The notes under the pieces were generated by a model. It made no database searches and was not told the origin of the DNA. It saw only the letters and a program-made list of their open reading frames with translations. Shown piece after piece: positions 26,668 through 35,724 of a stretch of DNA of 64,000 nucleotides. The stretch lies in contig JAVFAS010000005.1 of the NCBI GenBank assembly GCA_034002405.1, positions 43,414 to 107,413 of the forward strand, given 5' to 3'. Both the position numbers and the translations under genes were made by a program. The stretch comes from SZUA-365 sp034002405 (GTDB lineage: Bacteria > Bacteroidota > Ignavibacteria > SZUA-365). The first letter of the stretch is position 1. Each line of letters starts with the position of its first letter.

Positions 26668-29016
26668 TCAGAACTCGAAACTCAGGCCGAAGGTCGGAAG
26701 AAGCGGGAACAGTGTCAGCTGCTTGAGTTCCCAGCGCTGCGCGTACCAGTCATAGTCGAGATACTGCGAGAACGGGTTCATGCGGCTGTATGTGTTATAC
26801 AGATTGATGCTGGCCTTCCAGTCCCAGTCGAACCACGTGAAGGAATGGCTGAAATTCAGGTCGAGTCGATGATACGAAGGCATGCGGTAGCCGTTGCGCT
26901 CGCTGTAGAGCAGCGCGACGGGATCGCTCATGTTCATTTGGTACTGGGCGACGGGAAAGGTGAATGCCTGTCCCGTGCCATACACCCAGGTCGCGGTGAA
27001 TTCCCAGCGTGCCCCGAGCCGGTAATTGAGTACGACGGATATGTCGTGCCGGCGATCGTAGCGTGGCGGGAAGGTTTTTCCGTCGTTGAGTTCGGGAAAC
27101 GTGCGATCGGTCCACGCGAGTGTGTACCCGACCCAGCCGGTGAAACTGCCCTTGCGTTTTTGGACGAACAGCTCGACGCCGTACCCGCGTCCGTCACCAC
27201 GCGTGAGTTCGTTTTCCAGTGGCGCGAAAATGGAGAAGTAGGCGTTGTCGCGGAATTCCAGCAGGTTGTTCATCGTCTTGTAATACCCCTCGATCGAGGC
27301 GCTGTACATGCCCTCCGCGAAATCACGGCTGGCGCCGAGCACGTACTGCAGCGAGTATGATGGCGCGACGGATGCCGTGGACGGAAACCACATGTCGGTC
27401 GGCAGGGCGAGATCGTTCCGCGAAACGAGGTGAAGGAACTGATTGGCGCCGATGAACGCCGCCTTGAGCGTCACCGCGTTATCGAGTGTGTAGAATGCCG
27501 CCAGACGCGGCTCGAAACGGAAATATGGTCCACGATCGAAATAAAACGCACGTCCGCCGAGCTGTGCGCGGAGGTGCTCGGTCAGCTTCCAGTCATCCTG
27601 CAGGAAGAACGAAAGCTCCGTGCCGCGGTGCGTCGGGAGATAGGATTCGAAGTCGAAGAATTCCTCCTCCTCCGCCGAGGCTTCGGAGGTGAACGTGTGG
27701 AGCGTCAGTTCCATCCCGGACGTGATGGTGTGGGCGTCGCTGTGGAAATATTCAACCTCGCCGCGCAGGGAGTAATCGAGAATTCCCGATACCGTCTTGA
27801 AGCGCGTGTTGTCCCATTCCTCCAACTCGGAACTGAAGCGGTAATCGCTGATCACGGCGGACACGTTCGTGAACAGCTTGCTGCCGAAAATGTGTGTCCA
27901 CCGCAGATTTCCCGCGCTGTTTCCCCAGCTGATACTGAAGTCGTCGTCATCGACGTCACCCGGCTCGCCCATCACGTCCCGGCCGAAAAAACCACTGAAG
28001 AACAAACGATCGTTTTCTCCGAGGCGGATATTGGTCTTCGCGACGAGATCGTAGAAGTAGTAATTCAGGGCCGCCTCGTCGGTCATCAAATCGACCAGCC
28101 AATCAAGGTAGACACGGCGTCCGGAGATCATGAAGGTGATGTCGTCATTGATGGGTCCATCCAGCGTCAGGCGTGAATCGATCATGCTGATGCCGCCCGC
28201 GCCGTGGAGGCGGTCGCGCGCACCCTCGCGCATGGTCACGTCGACCACCGAGGACAGGCGTCCCCCGTATTCGGCCGGCATGGCACCCTTGATCAGCGTG
28301 ACATTGTTGATGGCGTCGGCATTGAACGTGGAGAGAAACCCGCCGAGATGCGACGGATTGTACAGCACCATGCGGTCGAGGAGCACGAGGTTCTGGTCGG
28401 GACTCCCGCCGCGTATATACAGACCGCTCGACAGTTCGGATGATTCCTGTACTCCCGGCAGCAGCTGCAGCGCGCGGAACAGATCCACTTCGCCCCCCAG
28501 CGACGGGAGTCGGAGGATCTGCTCGATCGGCACGTCGACCGCGCTGATGCGCCGCGCTTCCCCTTCCTGTCGGTCCGCTTCAATGCTCACCGCGCCCAGC
28601 TCGATCACGGAGGCATGCAGATTGATCTGCATGCGGATGTCGTCGCGTTCGCCGATCGTCAGGGAACGTGTGTCGGTCTGATATCCGACAGCGGATATTC
28701 GGAGGGTATATTCTCCTGGCGTGAGACCGGCAATGGCGAAATAGCCGTAGCGATTGGTGGCCGCGCCCTTGCCCGTGCCGACGAGCAGGACATTCGCCCC
28801 GATCACGGCTTCGCCGGTGCCTTCTTCCTGCACGGTGCCGGAGATCACACCCTGTGCCCGCNNNNNNNNNNNNNNNNNNNNNNNNNNNNNNNNNNNNNNN
28901 NNNNNNNNNNNNNNNNNNNNNNNNNNNNNNNNNNNNNNNNNNNNNNNNNNNNNNNNNNNNNGCATGATGCCGCGACGCATGGGATGGGAGCGGGATGGAA
29001 GGCGGCGCGTGTTCAT
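26668..29016 (-). CDS. TonB-dependent receptor with carboxypeptidase-like N-terminal domain (interrupted by assembly gap)
   Basis: About 780 aa including an unknown stretch: the 100-N gap (28862-28961) covers the signal peptide, so the start (ATG at 29016) and frame across the gap are provisional. After the gap come GVISGTVQEEGTGEAVIGAN (CarboxypepD_reg-like domain), the plug (LFRALQLLPGVQESSELSSG, LYIRGGSPDQNLVLLDRM, VTLIKGAMPAEYGGRLSSVV) and a 22-strand-type barrel ending FGLSFEF. No SusD homologue adjoins; a DUF4249 lipoprotein does. It is an outer-membrane active transporter energised by TonB. Its product is about the length usual for the small receptors of this class. Confidence 0.9.
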   Translation of the reverse strand: MNTRRLPSRSHPMRRGIMXXXXXXXXXXXXXXXXXXXXXXXXXXXXXXXXXXRAQGVISGTVQEEGTGEAVIGANVLLVGTGKGAATNRYGYFAIAGLTPGEYTLRISAVGYQTDTRSLTIGERDDIRMQINLHASVIELGAVSIEADRQEGEARRISAVDVPIEQILRLPSLGGEVDLFRALQLLPGVQESSELSSGLYIRGGSPDQNLVLLDRMVLYNPSHLGGFLSTFNADAINNVTLIKGAMPAEYGGRLSSVVDVTMREGARDRLHGAGGISMIDSRLTLDGPINDDITFMISGRRVYLDWLVDLMTDEAALNYYFYDLVAKTNIRLGENDRLFFSGFFGRDVMGEPGDVDDDDFSISWGNSAGNLRWTHIFGSKLFTNVSAVISDYRFSSELEEWDNTRFKTVSGILDYSLRGEVEYFHSDAHTITSGMELTLHTFTSEASAEEEEFFDFESYLPTHRGTELSFFLQDDWKLTEHLRAQLGGRAFYFDRGPYFRFEPRLAAFYTLDNAVTLKAAFIGANQFLHLVSRNDLALPTDMWFPSTASVAPSYSLQYVLGASRDFAEGMYSASIEGYYKTMNNLLEFRDNAYFSIFAPLENELTRGDGRGYGVELFVQKRKGSFTGWVGYTLAWTDRTFPELNDGKTFPPRYDRRHDISVVLNYRLGARWEFTATWVYGTGQAFTFPVAQYQMNMSDPVALLYSERNGYRMPSYHRLDLNFSHSFTWFDWDWKASINLYNTYSRMNPFSQYLDYDWYAQRWELKQLTLFPLLPTFGLSFEF
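28862..28961. other. Assembly gap (100 N)
   Basis: Exactly 100 N, as are all four gaps here, so the true length is unknown. It falls inside the signal-peptide region of the TonB-dependent receptor. Confidence 1.
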
Positions 29017-29070
29017 GTGCGGTGTCTGACGTCGCGGCGGGGAATTTGTTGCGGGCGCATCGCTCGTGTG

Positions 29071-30477
29071 TCAGAACACGCGCAACCGGTCGGCGTATTG
29101 TTTCAACAGACGTTGCTCGATATCGGCCGGAAGCACGCAGCGAATGCGGATGTGATCTTCTTCGTACGACTCCTCGAGAATGCGCGCGACGCGATGGAAT
29201 TCCGCGCGGAGGCCGTAATCGGGAGGACGGATCTCGAATACCTTTTCACGATGCTGTTCCTCGGCCATGAGCAGGATCGCTGCCCGGAGCTCGCCGATGT
29301 TCATGCCACGCGCGGCGGAGATGAAGACGGAGTACGGATATTCGCTGCGCAGTCCGGCCATCGTTCCGGGATTGTCGACGCGGTCGATCTTGTTGAACAC
29401 CATGATCGTGGGTTTCTCGTCGACCTGCAGCTCCTTGAGCGTGTCGCGCACGACCTCGATCTGGTCCTTGAAATACGGATGTGAAACATCGACGACGTGG
29501 AGGATGATATCCGCTTCCACCACTTCGTCGAGCGTGCTTTTGAATGACGCGATCAGGCGCGTGGGAAGCTTGCGAATGAAGCCGACGGTGTCGGATACCA
29601 AGAGCTCACGCCCCTCGATCTCGACGGCGCGCACGGTGGAATCGAGCGTGGCGAAGAGCATGTCCTCGACCAGCACGTCCGATCCCGTGAGCATGTTGAG
29701 GAGGGTGGACTTGCCGACATTCGTGTAGCCGACCAGCGATACGCGGGTGATGTCCTTCCGTCCTTTTCGCTGCGTGGCGCGCTGCCGGTCGATGCGGTCG
29801 AGTTTCTCCTTCAGATGCGCGATGCGGTCGCGCACGATGCGGCGGTCGGTTTCGATCTGCGTTTCGCCCGGACCTTTCGTCCCGATACCGCCGAACTGTT
29901 TCGAAAGATGTGTCCACATCCGCGTCAACCGCGGCAGCATGTACTGCAATTGCGCGAGTTCAACCTGCGTCTTCGCGGCATTCGATCGCGCATGCATCGC
30001 GAAGATGTCGAGAATCAAGGCCGTGCGGTCGAGCACTTTCCGGTTGAGCGAACGCTCGAGATTGCGCTGCTGCACCGGCGTGAGGTCGTCGTCGAAGATG
30101 ACGGTCTGCACGTCAAGATCCTCGCAGCGTTGCTGGAGAAATTCCGCCTTCCCCTTCCCGATAAATGTTGTGACGCTGATCGATGAACGATTCTGGAAAA
30201 TCTTTTCCACAACCTCGGCACCGGCGGTTTCCGTGAGCAGTTCGAGCTCGTCAAGGTGCTCGTCGGTCTCGTAGCGCAGCTGCGATGGAGGACGCGACAC
30301 GCCGACAAGGATCACCCGTTCGGTTTTCCTCGCTGTTTCGTAAATCCGCTCGGACGGCTTGACGTATGTCCGTGCTTCCTCATCCTCTTCGATGGGTTCT
30401 TCGACGTACGGTTCGTCAATGGGTTCGTCGATGTGATCGGGATTCTCTTCGGTGTATGCGGGGTCGTCTTCGGTCAC
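29071..30477 (-). CDS. hflX: Ribosome-associated GTPase HflX
   Basis: 468 aa GTPase that splits stalled ribosomes. An acidic, poorly conserved N-terminus (about 45 residues of Glu/Asp/Pro) precedes the HflX domain (ELLTETAGAEVV..., FIGKGKAEFLQQ, IFDDDLTPVQQRNLE, GPGETQIETDRR) and a coiled-coil linker. The G domain has G1 GYTNVGKST, G2/G3 FATLD and DTVGFI, and G4 NKIDR. The C-terminal domain follows. A run of 8-bp tandem repeats begins 24 bp upstream of the start. Confidence 0.95.
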   Translation of the reverse strand: MTEDDPAYTEENPDHIDEPIDEPYVEEPIEEDEEARTYVKPSERIYETARKTERVILVGVSRPPSQLRYETDEHLDELELLTETAGAEVVEKIFQNRSSISVTTFIGKGKAEFLQQRCEDLDVQTVIFDDDLTPVQQRNLERSLNRKVLDRTALILDIFAMHARSNAAKTQVELAQLQYMLPRLTRMWTHLSKQFGGIGTKGPGETQIETDRRIVRDRIAHLKEKLDRIDRQRATQRKGRKDITRVSLVGYTNVGKSTLLNMLTGSDVLVEDMLFATLDSTVRAVEIEGRELLVSDTVGFIRKLPTRLIASFKSTLDEVVEADIILHVVDVSHPYFKDQIEVVRDTLKELQVDEKPTIMVFNKIDRVDNPGTMAGLRSEYPYSVFISAARGMNIGELRAAILLMAEEQHREKVFEIRPPDYGLRAEFHRVARILEESYEEDHIRIRCVLPADIEQRLLKQYADRLRVF

Positions 30478-30500
30478 GGGGGTGTGGGATGGTGAATGTG

Positions 30501-30571
30501 TGAAAGGGTCAAAGAGTCAAAGAGTGAAAGGGTCAAAGGGTCAAAGGGTCAAAGGGTCAAAGGGTCAAGGG
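30501..30571. repeat. 8-bp tandem repeat (GGGTCAAA), about 8-9 units
   Basis: Units of GGGTCAAA with variants AGAGTCAAA and GAGTGAAA, the last five identical, fill the space just upstream of hflX (start 30477) and after the BatA-like gene (stop 30619). Changes in copy number would alter the distance between the hflX start and any promoter upstream. The rest of 30478-30618 shows nothing else. Confidence 0.9.
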
Positions 30572-30618
30572 CGCGGTGGACGGAATACACGGTTCGTGGC
30601 CAGACCAGCGGGTGGGTG

Positions 30619-32757
30619 TTACCGTTGTGTCGTGGCGTCGTCGTTGTTTTTGCGTTCGCGGGCGACGAGCATTTCGAGTATGGCGCAGAGGAGCGCGAGC
30701 GCGAGCATGTACTTCCAGAGTTCGACGCCGTAGCGCAACTGGGTGACGGCCTGCGCGACGTCGACGTCCCGGGCGAGCTCGGAGACCTGTGCGATCCCGA
30801 GACGTGAGAAGAAATCCTGGCGCGTGCGTTCATCGGCGCGCGTGAGATCCGCTTCGACCGGATCGGTATTGACGGCAATGGCGCGAAGCGTTTCGGTACC
30901 GGCAGCGAGGGTGTAGAGTCCCGGCTGCGTGGGCGCGTCGATCGGAAAGACGAGCCCCGACGGCAGCGCCTTGGGCACGATACGCTGCATGGCATCACCG
31001 TCGCCGCGCAGTTCGAACAACTGCTCCCCGCTCCGCACGTCTCCCATCGGGATTTCCATCGACTCGCCGACGAGCAATTCAATGGCATGGTCCTCCCGCG
31101 CCGCGAGATAGAACATCGCGCGGTTCATGAGTGGGAGAAAAAGACCTTTAAAGGGAAAATCGGACCAGCGCACATCGGGTGAGACGGCGAAGGCGAGCAC
31201 GCGTCCCTTTCCCACGGTGGCATCGAGGAGGAAGGCATCGCCCGCGCGGGTGGTGATCACTTGCCGCGCGGACTCGTTTCCGCGAAGGCGCACGGTGGAG
31301 TACAGTCGGGGGGACTCGACCTCGGGTCGCGATCCATCCACGCGCGTCTCGAACATTCCGACGAACAATGGATGGTCAAAATCGATGCTGCCGAAGCTGA
31401 CGAACGAGGATGTCTCGCCGAGCGAGCCGGTCCGTCCCGATCCGCCGGGGAGTCCGAGCCGCGGGAGCAATCCGCTTGACCAGTCTTCGACCTCGCCATC
31501 GGCATCCGGGAAAAGCATGACACTTCCGCCGCCACGAACCCAGGACGCGAGGCGCTGGCGAAAGGCGTCGGAGAGAGACTGCGCGCCGAACAGCACCACG
31601 GCGTCGTAGCGTGCGAGATTGGCCGACAGCAGCTGTCCAGAGCTCTGCGCATCGATGGCGACACTGCGCACGACATCGGGATCGGATGATGCAGGATCGA
31701 GTGCGAGCGAAACCAGGCGAACGTCCGTTCCTCCTGTCGGACCCATCAGCACATTCAGGGTCCGCGGAATCTGGAAGCCGAAATACCGCCGGTTGTCCTC
31801 GGGCAGGGCGTCGTCCTCGAGTTCGATGAAACCCGAAATCCAGCCACGCTGCTTGGGCACGACACTGAATTCAACCTGCTGCGATCCCCCCGCGGCCACG
31901 TCGATGGTTTTCTGTGCGACACGTTCCCCATCGAGAAATACCGAGACAATGGCATCGCTGAGCGCGGCCTCGGAGGCATTGCGCACCGTGGCGGCGACAT
32001 CGACCGGTTTACCGTTTTCGAAAATGCTGTTCTTCACGTCAACCGCGGTAATCGCCGTATTGCCGGCCTCGTCGTCTCCGATGGGGAGGACGAACACCTT
32101 CACGCCCGGATCAAAAATCCGCTGCACTGCCGCGTCCTCGGTGTTGGGGAATTGCGAGCGCTGACGGTCGGTGATGATGTACACTTCCTTGTTGAAGTTA
32201 CTGCTCCCCGACAGCAGGGCACCGGCGGCCGTGAGCGCGGCGGCGTATTCCCCGTGCGCATACGAGACCGAGATTTCTTCTATTTCACCGCGTACGGCGT
32301 TGAGTGCCGCGGTGAGTTCCGTCGCCGCGGGAGCGGAGGTGGTCAGGACAAGCGCGGCATCGTCGCCGGCTTTGAGCAGGGAAACCAGTTCCATCGCCTT
32401 CTGTCGTGCCTGCTTGAGCAGCGTGCCGCGCGAATCCGATGCCAGCATGCTGTACGAATTGTCGAACACGATCACCACGGAACTCTTCGCCGTCGTGCCC
32501 GGAAGGAATCCGAGGTCCGAACGCAGGGCGGGACGCGTGAACGCCAGCACCACGAACACGATGATCAGCGTGCGCAAGGCGAGCAGCAACCATTGTTTCA
32601 GCTTGAGCCTGCGAATCTTGCTGCGCTGCAGCTCCTTGAGAAACGCGAGCGTGCTGAACTCGATCACGCGTGTCTTGCGCAGGTTCAGCAGATGCAGAAT
32701 GATCGGAATCGCCGCCGCGGCAAGCGCGATGAGGTACAGCGGATTGAGAAAGGTCAT
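30619..32757 (-). CDS. BatA-domain / von Willebrand factor A membrane protein
   Basis: 712 aa. It begins with the double-membrane-span BatA domain (FLNPLYLIALAAAAIPIILH, then LNLRKTRVIEFSTLAFLKEL and a second span LLALRTLIIVFVVLAFTRP). A VWA domain with MIDAS motif VFDNSYSMLAS (about residue 95-105) follows. After it come a beta-rich CARDB-like part, a class I glutamine-amidotransferase-like part (VVLFGAQSLSDAFRQ), and a C-terminal transmembrane helix (about residues 685-702) with basic tail. Proteins of this kind are common in Bacteroidota as lone paralogues of the aerotolerance operon; no batB-E genes or MoxR ATPase lie next to it here. Confidence 0.85.
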   Translation of the reverse strand: MTFLNPLYLIALAAAAIPIILHLLNLRKTRVIEFSTLAFLKELQRSKIRRLKLKQWLLLALRTLIIVFVVLAFTRPALRSDLGFLPGTTAKSSVVIVFDNSYSMLASDSRGTLLKQARQKAMELVSLLKAGDDAALVLTTSAPAATELTAALNAVRGEIEEISVSYAHGEYAAALTAAGALLSGSSNFNKEVYIITDRQRSQFPNTEDAAVQRIFDPGVKVFVLPIGDDEAGNTAITAVDVKNSIFENGKPVDVAATVRNASEAALSDAIVSVFLDGERVAQKTIDVAAGGSQQVEFSVVPKQRGWISGFIELEDDALPEDNRRYFGFQIPRTLNVLMGPTGGTDVRLVSLALDPASSDPDVVRSVAIDAQSSGQLLSANLARYDAVVLFGAQSLSDAFRQRLASWVRGGGSVMLFPDADGEVEDWSSGLLPRLGLPGGSGRTGSLGETSSFVSFGSIDFDHPLFVGMFETRVDGSRPEVESPRLYSTVRLRGNESARQVITTRAGDAFLLDATVGKGRVLAFAVSPDVRWSDFPFKGLFLPLMNRAMFYLAAREDHAIELLVGESMEIPMGDVRSGEQLFELRGDGDAMQRIVPKALPSGLVFPIDAPTQPGLYTLAAGTETLRAIAVNTDPVEADLTRADERTRQDFFSRLGIAQVSELARDVDVAQAVTQLRYGVELWKYMLALALLCAILEMLVARERKNNDDATTQR

Positions 32758-32851
32758 GGGCGGGAGGCCGGTATCCTCTGGTTCAAAGTGTCGTAATCAG
32801 TCAATTTATCCGGCGATGGGGTGGGAAACAAGGAAGAAGGGGGGTACCTCG

Positions 32852-32951
32852 NNNNNNNNNNNNNNNNNNNNNNNNNNNNNNNNNNNNNNNNNNNNNNNNN
32901 NNNNNNNNNNNNNNNNNNNNNNNNNNNNNNNNNNNNNNNNNNNNNNNNNNN
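32852..32951. other. Assembly gap (100 N)
   Basis: Placeholder gap between the BatA-like gene start and the small T9SS gene stop. The unknown DNA could hold a promoter or a small gene. Confidence 1.
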
Positions 32952-32964
32952 CCTCGGCGTCTGG

Positions 32965-33540
32965 TTATTTGAGCAGCACGAAGCGGCGCATGAGCTGTCC
33001 GTGTTCCGTGCGCAGACGGTAGAGGTAGACGCCGCCCGGGAGGGGGCTGGCGTCGTAGTCGATGTGATATTCTCCCGGTTCTTGCCGCTCGTTGACGATC
33101 AAGGCGATCCTGTCACCAAGGAGATTGTAGACCGCGAGTTGCACGGTGGCTTCCCGCTCGAGCACGTAGCCGATGGTGGTCGTGGGATTGAACGGATTGG
33201 GATAATTCTGAGACAGGCGCATCACCGCGGCCAACGCCACGGCCTCGACACCGATGACGAAGTTTGATTCACAGAAGGCGCAGCCCGCGCCGGAAGCGAC
33301 CGTGTTGATCGCACCGAGCGCGGCGGTGTGAACCGCGGCCTGTCCGACGAAGGAGCGGAGCTGGTATCCCGCGGATGCGGTCGTGCTCGATGCACCGGCG
33401 TTGTCGATGACATCGAAGGCAATGGAATAATTCATGCTGCTCTGTGCGCCGGAGGGTTCGGGGAAAAAGATCACCGAGAGCAGCGAACACATGAGTGTCG
33501 TCCGCGTGACACGCGCGATGGTGCGGAATCGGGCGGTCAT
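32965..33540 (-). CDS. Small T9SS-sorted secreted protein
   Basis: 191 aa from the ATG at 33540, which overlaps the upstream stop as ATGA (33537-33540). A signal peptide (TTLMCSLLSVIFFPEPSGA then Q) leads to a short mature domain of about 75 residues with the segment SASYQLRSFVGQAAV-like and two cysteines in GAGCAFCESN. Then a complete T9SS type A sorting domain follows (LSQNYPNPFNPTTTIGYVLE ... GGVYLYRLRTEHG). The overlap implies translational coupling to the collagen-like protein, so both are probably made and displayed together. Confidence 0.82.
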   Translation of the reverse strand: MTARFRTIARVTRTTLMCSLLSVIFFPEPSGAQSSMNYSIAFDVIDNAGASSTTASAGYQLRSFVGQAAVHTAALGAINTVASGAGCAFCESNFVIGVEAVALAAVMRLSQNYPNPFNPTTTIGYVLEREATVQLAVYNLLGDRIALIVNERQEPGEYHIDYDASPLPGGVYLYRLRTEHGQLMRRFVLLK

Positions 33541-35402
33541 CGCATGTCCTCCGCGTGTCCCGGCTCGAAACGCTCCATGCGCACCTGTTCGTACTGGATG
33601 CGCTTGGCGTTCACTTCCCAGTCGAAGGTCGCATCGGAACTGCCGTGCATCAATTCCTTCACCACGAAATGGTCGCCAGCTTTCTCGGCGACGAACATGC
33701 CATTGCAATCGGCCGTCGGTGTGATTTTCACGATAATCGGATGCGATTCGTCGATATGGGTGACCTCGAGAAACATCGGATCGAGGGTGATGACCACCAT
33801 GCCGTTTTCGAGGCGCCCCGTACCACGATCCTTGAACCACAATTCCGTCGCCTCTTCGACATACATCTTCCGGACGCCATAACTGCGGGTTTCGACAATG
33901 GCGTTTTTCTGTCCGGTGAACAGTGAGTTGCCGTTTGGATCGATATGCGACACATAGGGATTGCTCGGATTGTTCGGGTCCTTGATCGAGATGCCGTCGA
34001 AGGGAGAGATTTGGACGTAATTTCCGTTCACCAGGGGCATGATGATCCCGAACGGTGTCAGTTCGATGAATTCGCCGGTTTCGAGCAGCACGCGGATTCC
34101 GCCGTAATAGGTCTCGAGACCGTTGTGCTCGGACGTCCCGTCGCGATTGAAATTGACCAGCGGGTTGCCGTTCGCATCCACCACATGCAGGCTGCGGAAA
34201 TATCCCTCGCCGTCACGTGCGATCATGGCGCCGAGACTGTCGGGATTCCGTGGATCGAAAATTTCGAGCACCGGGGTGCGGATCCGCTCTCCTGTGACAA
34301 TGGTGGTGTCGGATTTTTTCGGGTCCTGGGGATTGATGGTGATGTAGCGCTCGGGCATGCGATGCACCGAGCCGGTGGAATCGAATTCCACCACTCTGTT
34401 TTGATCGAACAGGCCGGTGAAGCGCGGATCGATGATATGCAGACTGCGCGCGTAGATCTCTCCGGTGGAGTCGATGCGCAGCGCCGCACGGGCGCTGTCG
34501 GGACCGCCGACCGTGATACCGCGGCGGAAATGCTCGTTGCCTGCGTGGGAGGACCATCCCTCGACAATGAGATTTTTCACGATGACCGTATCGCTTCCGC
34601 TGCCGCCCGGCGGGCCGGGATCACCTTTCGGTCCCTTGCAGTCATTGGCATCAAACGCACCGTCTCCGTTCGTGTCCTCCCCCGGATCGTTGATGCCGTT
34701 GCCGTTGCTGTCCCAGCAGTTGATCCCGTTCGCGCCGGCGGGACCAGCAGGACCAGCAGGACCAGCGGGACCGGCGGGACCGGCGGGACCAGCGGGACCA
34801 GCGGGACCGGCGGGACCAGCGGGACCCGCGGTGCCCATGGGACCGGCAGGACCGTGACAGTCGAGCGCGTCCCAGGAACCGTCGCCGTTGGTATCCTCCA
34901 TCGGATCGCGTTCCCCGTCACCGTCGAGGTCCCAGCAATGGAGGCCGGGCTCGACGGGGTACTTGAGCGAATCCGCGTACAGTGCGACCATCGCCACCGG
35001 CGACGGCAGGATCGGAACGGGCGGGGTCAGGGATTCGCCGTCCACCCACAGCAGTATTCCCACGCGTTTCTGGAAGATCAAGGGAGGGAGCGAGTTGATG
35101 CTGCCGATGTTGTGTTCGAAGATGCCGTTGGTGACAGGGACACCAACGGCCGTCTCGGTGAAAAGGGTGTTGAGCGGGTTCGTGTCGAGATCGACGAGCT
35201 GGAAGGTGATGTCCTTGGTTCCACTGATGCGGTTTCCCGCCGCGTCCGTCAGACATCCCTGATAATGGAACTGCCGGGGGACAGCCGGGGATGCGGGAAC
35301 CTGCTGTGCCAGGGCCTCGAGCGCGAGTCCCGGCAGGAGCAGGAACGCGAGCATGACGATTCGCCTCGTGGCATGCGATACACCGGAGCAATTATCGGAC
35401 AT
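33537..35402 (-). CDS. Collagen-like surface protein with flanking calcium-loop repeats
   Basis: 621 aa from the ATG at 35402, preceded by GGAGG 8 nt away. Signal peptide up to about residue 32 (LALEALA then QQ). A conserved-looking N-terminal domain carries PRQFHYQGCLTDAAGN. Two Asp-rich repeats, CWDLDGDGERDPMEDTNGDG and CWDSNGNGINDPGEDTNGDG, lie just before and after about 13 Gly-Pro-Ala triplets (residues about 182-222); a GPKGDPGPPG stretch follows. The long C-terminal part repeats short beta motifs (FDSTGSVHRM, LHVVDANGNPLV) like a fibre or phage-tail-type domain. I infer a triple-helical surface fibre stabilised by calcium; there is no T9SS domain on this protein itself. Confidence 0.78.
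   Translation of the reverse strand: MSDNCSGVSHATRRIVMLAFLLLPGLALEALAQQVPASPAVPRQFHYQGCLTDAAGNRISGTKDITFQLVDLDTNPLNTLFTETAVGVPVTNGIFEHNIGSINSLPPLIFQKRVGILLWVDGESLTPPVPILPSPVAMVALYADSLKYPVEPGLHCWDLDGDGERDPMEDTNGDGSWDALDCHGPAGPMGTAGPAGPAGPAGPAGPAGPAGPAGPAGPAGPAGANGINCWDSNGNGINDPGEDTNGDGAFDANDCKGPKGDPGPPGGSGSDTVIVKNLIVEGWSSHAGNEHFRRGITVGGPDSARAALRIDSTGEIYARSLHIIDPRFTGLFDQNRVVEFDSTGSVHRMPERYITINPQDPKKSDTTIVTGERIRTPVLEIFDPRNPDSLGAMIARDGEGYFRSLHVVDANGNPLVNFNRDGTSEHNGLETYYGGIRVLLETGEFIELTPFGIIMPLVNGNYVQISPFDGISIKDPNNPSNPYVSHIDPNGNSLFTGQKNAIVETRSYGVRKMYVEEATELWFKDRGTGRLENGMVVITLDPMFLEVTHIDESHPIIVKITPTADCNGMFVAEKAGDHFVVKELMHGSSDATFDWEVNAKRIQYEQVRMERFEPGHAEDMR
34738..34829. repeat. 9-bp tandem repeat encoding Gly-Pro-Ala triplets
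   Basis: About ten units of the 9-mer GCGGGACCA or its variants GCAGGACCA and GCGGGACCG (plus strand). It encodes the collagen-like core in frame, so copy-number changes would lengthen or shorten the fibre without a frameshift. Confidence 0.9.
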
Positions 35403-35724
35403 GGGAGTCCTCCATACATTGAAAAGGAAAGGATTGCGGGGATCCTTCCATCGCGCGCGCGATCGGGTCACCGCCGGATTTCCATGGTGGGGGAGGTGCG
35501 TGTGCATGATACCGTCGGACCGAGCGCGAGCCCGGGACGCGACGGGATGACAGATGTGGTATCAGACTCCGGGAAAGTAGAACACGGGAACGCGAATGTC
35601 AAGAATAAAATCGGATCCCGCCGGTATTCCTCCCGTCTATTCGCTCTTGTTGCTCCGATTTCCCCTTTATTCTGTCCGGGAATTCCCGTAGAATGCAGCC
35701 TGCATTCACCTTCTGGAGTTTCCC
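35403..35724. other. Divergent intergenic region
   Basis: About 320 bp between the collagen-like gene (minus) and the Cys-rich lipoprotein (plus). It must contain both promoters. No gene, terminator or clear operator was found; the half nearest the plus-strand gene is AT-richer. Confidence 0.6.
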
